Below, one piece after another: positions 58,501 to 64,000 of a stretch of 64,000 nt of DNA (the first letter of the stretch is position 1; each line of letters begins with the position of its first letter). The notes beneath the pieces are model-generated. The model searched no databases, had not been told where the DNA came from, and was given only the letters and a program-made list of their open reading frames with translations. The translations under genes were made by a program, and so were the position numbers. The stretch is from Mimachlamys varia (lineage: Eukaryota > Mollusca > Bivalvia > Pectinida > Pectinidae): NCBI GenBank assembly GCA_947623455.1, contig OX392534.1:8132001-8196000 (forward strand), given 5' to 3'.

Positions 58501-59299
58501 TTTTCAATGAAAGTTGTTATTGTCGCCATCATAATCTCAAGCTAAAGTAAACTAGCTGATGGTAAGATATGAATCATCAGCGATATCATGTTCAGCACTG
58601 TATATTCTTGTTTCGTCGTGTCTGCCGAGGAAACTGTTATAAAACGTGACATTGTCTGATTTTGACCTAGATATACTAGGGTTTAATGCAGTAACGGTTC
58701 ACCTTCCCTGAATATTTGGAAGCATTATCCTTTTACTATTTCATATGTCCCTTCCTCTGTTCAGAAATAGATTTAGTTATATCAATTTCAAATTCGAAGT
58801 GTGAATCTGTTGACTTTTTAGTCTTCTTTTGATGTTTTCGCACTGAGACAGAAACCTATGAATACTATAACCGTCGACGAGTTTGACATATAGGGCATTC
58901 ACAATCGACAAGAATAGCAAAAACAGATATCAAGAAGACACCAAACCATATAGAAAGGTTTCACTGACGGACTCTATACATAGGGTCAAGTCCAGAGATT
59001 CCCAAAGGGTCACGGTTTCTTTGCCTCATGTCAAATCCGGGAAATGTTCAGTTATAAATATAGCGAGAGACACATTGATATAGTGTTTTGATGCGGTTAT
59101 TCTATATTACATCGTACATATGACAATCGACCACCATAGTGTATTGGGAAATGTCACAGCGAAATCATCTTGCATTCTTTTGTAAAATGTCCTAGATCAC
59201 GAAATAGGACACCTTAATATTAAACCCAAATCATAGGAAAATGTGAACCACGTGACTACTATATATGATCCAATGTTTTTCAGGAATTCGGGTTGTGGA
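58501..59299. other. no recognisable feature
   Basis: This is AT-rich spacer. Confidence 0.4.
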
Positions 59300-59830
59300 T
59301 AAAAAAAAATCAGATAATACCAAATCGTCAACAAAACCATAATCCGATTAAATCTGATGCAAAATATGAACAATTGCAAGATTAACATGGGAACCCTTGT
59401 AAAAGTACAAGATAATCAGATCAGGTGTTCTGGAAGAGTGAGCGTCTTCTGCTTCATCGACGACACCCCCTGTAAATCTAAATATATTCCAAGTACAATG
59501 TAAATGTTAGGGCCTCAAAATGAGAACCGAGTCACAGCTGTTAATCACAACAAGCAGGAATACTTATGAGCATATTCAAAATCGTCCATCTTCATATCAT
59601 GCAAGGATGTAGAATATTTCTCAATCAAACCAAAATGGCGACTATTAAACGTTCCCATAGTCTTCATTAACTTGCATGTCTCGAATATCTGTCCCGAATG
59701 TTTGTTCATCAGCATCAGCTGACATCTATCACACAAATTTTGATATTCAGAGCAAGCCCTTAAATAACGAATCAGCTGCGACATGTACATATAAACACCA
59801 TAGGCTGGAGGATAAAACATTTGTCTATAA
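59300..59830 (-). mobile_element. RT family copy: C-terminal coding part plus complete 3' UTR
   Basis: The 3' terminus, agataataccaaatcgtcaa, is at about 59312. The UTR runs to about 59545. The coding frame then gives PAYGVYMYMSQLIRYLRACS, EYQNLCDRCQL and MKMDDFEYAH. It is one of the least damaged C-terminal segments; the MY duplication within YGVYMYMS is specific to this copy. Confidence 0.85.
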
Positions 59831-60884
59831 TTAAAACAAATGTAATTTAGATTAATAGTGTATGACCTCGGATTGGCCACACAACCACCTAATTATCGTC
59901 CTAGTCAAAATCTGTTGCTACGAGTGCTCCTCGGTGAAACATCTCCTAAGGTCCTATGATATAATGTGCCATTCATTTCTTCTAAGGTTTGAGAGTGGCT
60001 TGTGATGTGCAGCAGTGTTAAACGCAACGCTTTCAACACAATTAAGATGGGCATAGTTATTTGTTCGTCCCCAATTTGAGGATTCCTGGCCACATTTCTG
60101 TTAAAAGGGTTTTAACACGGCAATGCAGCCTTTCAGGCCTGTGGCACTTCTGGGTCATCCCGACCATCAGTACTTTTAACTTGAAGATCATTTCTTGAAG
60201 AGTGGGAAAAGTAAAACTCAGTTATTCGCCGATATTGATTACTCTCATTTGGAACAATCCCAACTAATTGTTAATTAGAATCAAATTAACAAGGCAAAAA
60301 TGTTTTACAGGGATGGCCTAGAATTTACCTATTTATAGGTATATGGACATCATTGCGGTATTTATGTTACGTTATTTCCGAATCGCAATGCCTTTGAAAT
60401 GTAATCATGTGTAATTTACTTCTGGAATTTGAAACTTCAAGCGCTGTATAACATGTGCGTTTAACAACTCGAAGGAATCTGGTGAGTTAATTATAGTACA
60501 GCAAGATACAGTTGTACATAAGTGAGATGATTTGTAAGATATTAGAATTTGGCATTGATTGATCTGGCTTCTTACAAATTGTTTAGGTGCATATATATGT
60601 ACTTACGAACATATGTTGATGTATTTCTGAAATATTAGTTTTATAGATGAATGTACCCACGTGCAAAGGCGCCCTCAGGCAAAGGTCACATATGTAAGTA
60701 ACATAAAGTAAAATTTAACCCTCCTATGGATTAAGTCAAACTAATTACAGAAAGATCACAAACACCACGTGTTCCAACATTAACATCTTGTTTTCATACT
60801 ATAGAGACTATAAAAACTACATGTATGTGAACAGAAATTATGTCAGCGAGTAACCCATTCCTCTTGTTATGTACCTATGATGAA
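59831..60884. other. no recognisable feature
   Basis: A small palindrome, gttaaaagggttttaac, lies at about 60101-60117. Nothing else was recognised. Confidence 0.4.
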
Positions 60885-61120
60885 TGTTGTTGTGATTGAA
60901 AATGAGGACTTGGTGATAACTTTTCTTGAATTTGACCAAGATTTACATGACGGATGTCGTCGATGAAGCAGAAGGCACTCTTCACCTGGTTCCATGCTCT
61001 TGTACTTTTACAAGAATCGCCATGTAAATTTTTCTTTTTTTTCATATTTTGCCCCTATTTTAATCAATTTAGATTTCGGATTATGGTTTCGTTGACGCTT
61101 TGTTATTTTCTTTTTTTCAA
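60885..61120 (+). repeat. RT family 3' UTR copy
   Basis: From tgttgtgattgaaaatgagg through gaccaagatttacatgacgg to cgttgacgctttgttattt. The start of the UTR is rearranged. Confidence 0.8.
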
Positions 61121-62982
61121 ATAGAGTACAGATAGTGATGTTATCAGCTTCCAATAAAACTTACTTGGCAAAGTGGCATTTATATTTGAGTATATTTGAG
61201 TTTTATTCAATGTAGAATTATCATGAATTAATCTAGTCTTAATACGAAACTGGACTTTAAATTATTCATCTCGATATAGATTATATTTTTTACATTAAAA
61301 AAATTGAAATCAATTCTGTAGATGTTATCATCAATAACATGAATAACAAAGTTATACTGTGGTGATGGAAGTTACTCTATGCAACCCTTGTGATTGTATT
61401 AATATTTTAATAGTTTTGCCTATTCTCCCAATGCAGGACATTTCATGTCTATTGTATACCCCAAAAAATCGTTATAAACAAAACGTGATAGCGTCATTAT
61501 TACACCGCTATGTTTGGCATGTGATCAAACTTTGGATTGGGTGACGCAGCTTGCGCACTGGTGTGTTTTTGTGCAAAGCATTCTATCTTTTGGGTGATTA
61601 ATACAAAATTATTGATAGTGCACTTCCTGCATAAACCATTTCGGAGATTTATGTAAAGTACATATTTTTTTGTGGTAATTCCTTGAATATACTCGTAAGC
61701 AATGCTATTAGAACATGTTACATCATTTAAATCAAACTGTCAAACCCTGCAATCTGCTGCCGAGTATCATCACCAAAGAAGTCGATAATAAGATCTAAGA
61801 CCTACTGTATTTACAGAATGGGATGTCAAAGCCTGAAATGTGTTGGATATTTTAATGATAACCTAAAGCTAGGAAGAATTATAAGTGCTGCATCATCTGT
61901 GAGTATAAAAACCTTTAAACTCGTTATTCTCTGACTAAACACTGCAAAGGGATCAATATGATTGTATAGCATTACTGACTGCTGAACAATTTACCATCAG
62001 CCACCGAATCGTTATACATTGGATAATAATGTTAAAGACAATACCAGAATCATGTATATCTGAATTATTTCAAAATAATTGTCATGGTTTAAAAGATCTA
62101 ATGAGGAATGGAAAGATGTTTGTTTCTTTAGGAATAAATGATACAAATTTTACTTTATGCAAAGTATATTTTATTTGATAGAAATAAAAAAAGGAGGGAT
62201 ATTTATCTATCGTTCGAGATGATAAGTACAAATGCAGAAAACGGAAAGTATCTACAAAACCATCATATGGTCATAGAGACAAGTGCAGATTTCAACAGAT
62301 AGTAAGATAATAACACTAGAAGTGTGCATTATAAAAACCTAGTAAGTCAAATTCAAATAATGTCTCTTAGTGAGAACCGTGAAAATTATATTGAAACCCA
62401 AAACAGCACCTATTTACATTCATATAGCATATGGATACACTATATTTGTACACAATGTTCAGGCATTAAGATTTTAGCATTGAATACACAAAACGTCATT
62501 GCTTTTTATATGTGTACAAATGTTATGATTTCCGTAATTTAAGATCAGATGAACAGATCAGTCGCTGTAATTATTTTGTTTACAGCTACCAAGGACGAAA
62601 ACGTCCGGGCGCTTAAATGGAATATGACAATTAATTTTACTGTTGACGTGAGGAAGAATAAACAGTCTCTCAGCCTCTGGTATCTCCTTTATACGATGTC
62701 TACCTATCAGGTGACAACCATTATCAGGTACACGAGAGCATCCAAACTGTAATGATCATCTATACTTAATCATTAACTGTAATTAACCTCTTCAACGGAG
62801 ACCGAGATTAAGTCTCGCTTGTCAACCCCTGGATACCTATGTCATGTGATACGCCGCTGGTAGATGAATATCGCCTCTGGCAGGGATTCAGAAAACGTTA
62901 ATGGAGCTAATTATTGTGGCACATGCACTTGTTATTGAGGCAATGCTTTCCCCGGGTCGCGTTTTTGTATACCACAAGACAT
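61121..62982. other. no recognisable feature
   Basis: Several short open frames (61359-61544, 62324-62542, 62549-62752) show no domain, and codon use is not distinct from the AT-rich background. Confidence 0.4.
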
Positions 62983-63070
62983 CAGAGAATATCGAAGCAT
63001 CACTAAAACCATAATCCGAACTCAAAATCGAATAAACTAGGGGCAAAATAAAAATAAAAAAGCCAAAGAG
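62983..63070 (-). repeat. RT family 3' terminus
   Basis: From cagagaatatcgaagcatca to ggggcaaaataaaaataaaa. A 34-bp tandem array starts about 150 bases further on. Confidence 0.8.
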
Positions 63071-63216
63071 AAAACCTTTATGAATTACACTTTCTCTTTC
63101 TATCTCTAGGATCATGTAATATCTTACGATATCTAGGGTATGGCAGCCTTAATTAGGTTTTGTTTCATGATCTAACTTCGCTGCTCGTCAAGATATTTAT
63201 CATCATTTTACTGCTC

Positions 63217-63726
63217 TGTACATGGCATACACTTTATACTGTCGCTGGTCTGTACATGGCATACACTTTATACTGTCGCTGGTCTGTACATGGCATACAC
63301 TTTATACTGTCGCTGGTCTGTACATGGCATACACTTTATACTGTCGCTGGTCTGTACATGGCATACACTTTATACTGTCGCTGGTCTGTACATGGCATAC
63401 ACTTTATACTGTCGCTGGTCTGTACATGGCATACACTTTATACTGTCGCTGCTCTGTACATGGCATACACTTTATACTGTCGCTGGTCTGTACATGGCAT
63501 ACACTTTATACTGTCGCTGGTCTGTACATGACATACACTTTATACTGTCGCTGGTCTGTACATGGCATACACTTTATACTGTCGCTGCTCTGTACATGGC
63601 ATACACTTTATACTGTCGCTGGTCTGTACATGGCATACACTTTATACTGTCGCTGGTCTGTACATGGTATACACTTTATACTGTCGCTGGTCTGTACATG
63701 GCATACACTTTATACTGTCGCTGGTC
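63217..63726. repeat. 34-bp tandem repeat, exactly fifteen units
   Basis: Every unit starts tgtacatggcatacacttta and ends tactgtcgctggtc, with starts every 34 bases from 63217 to 63693. Only a few substitutions are present (gctggtc to gctgctc, catggc to catgac or catggt). No indel is seen. Since 34 is not a multiple of three and the plus strand lacks stops, three overlapping plus-strand frames stay open; these are not genes. Confidence 0.98.
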
Positions 63727-64000
63727 TTTTCAATTTTGCTCGATACCGTAACAATCTACAAAACAAAACAATCGTAATTGATCAAACTCAGTTAATCGTG
63801 ATTGTGTGTTCCTGGTTTTGTATATTTCACTGTATAACTGTAACGATCGCATGTAAACATTATATATGATGTAACGTATTGTGTTGTATTTGTTTATATT
63901 AACTATAGTATGTGTAACACGTGGGTGCGACGCTCAGGTAAGGAACGGAAGTGCACTTGCCAGGGGTGAGGATTCGTCACACAGGCATCATACGCTAGTC
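63727..64000. other. no recognisable feature
   Basis: This is spacer to the window end. Confidence 0.4.

Noticed and set aside
61359..62752. Three short plus-strand frames as possible small genes
   Set aside because: No recognisable motif, no splice or promoter context, and codon use follows the AT-rich background.
63160..63869. Overlapping plus-strand frames of 71-215 codons with MAYTLYCRWSVHG-type repeats
   Set aside because: They are readings of the stop-free 34-bp array in three frames.

Overview
The window looks like intergenic, repeat-dense DNA of a eukaryote, most likely a marine invertebrate and perhaps a bivalve mollusc. It is AT-rich with no operon-like gene packing. Nearly everything that can be named is a transposable element or a tandem repeat. 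I found no host protein-coding gene and no structural RNA gene that I could support. The mollusc guess is an inference from the element types and cannot be settled from the sequence alone.

Layout. At 1-135 lies the end of a mariner element on the minus strand. From about 640 to 63,070 there are some twenty short, mostly 5'-truncated copies, on both strands, of one reverse-transcriptase (RT) family, tentatively Penelope-like. Its 3' UTR recurs throughout, and a few copies keep pieces of RT or of the conserved C-terminal coding segment. A decayed LINE is at 9,230-10,490 (minus) and another LINE fragment at 38,690-39,400 (plus). Tandem arrays occur at 16,938 (70-bp unit), 18,554 (about 43-bp unit, split by a tRNA-derived SINE with a perfect target duplication), 20,090 (26-bp unit), 24,765 (53-bp unit), 53,106 (24-bp unit), 56,480 (about 22-bp unit) and 63,217 (exactly fifteen 34-bp units). 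A second mariner at 30,902-33,590 is split by a 1.6-kb element flanked by TTAA. Other tRNA-derived SINEs lie at 23,655, 30,085 and 55,618. Foldback or MITE-like elements lie at 12,672, 44,559 and 54,441.

The richest element is a nearly full-length CR1-like LINE at about 46,303-51,085 (plus). ORF1 carries an SGNH-hydrolase-like (esterase) domain. ORF2 starts at an ATG in strong Kozak context and encodes, in order, a hydrophobic N-terminus, a 2A ribosome-skipping motif (GDVELNPGP), a PHD-type zinc finger, an APE-type endonuclease and an RT with FADD. It is broken by five single-base frameshifts and one TGA. Four of the five frameshifts fall in homopolymer runs, so some could be assembly errors.

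The elements interact. The 26-bp array appears to have grown out of the 3' UTR of an RT-family copy, and three more arrays begin at or shortly after the end of a copy of the same family. The TTAA element sits inside a mariner codon, and a SINE sits inside a minisatellite. These nested insertions give a relative chronology.
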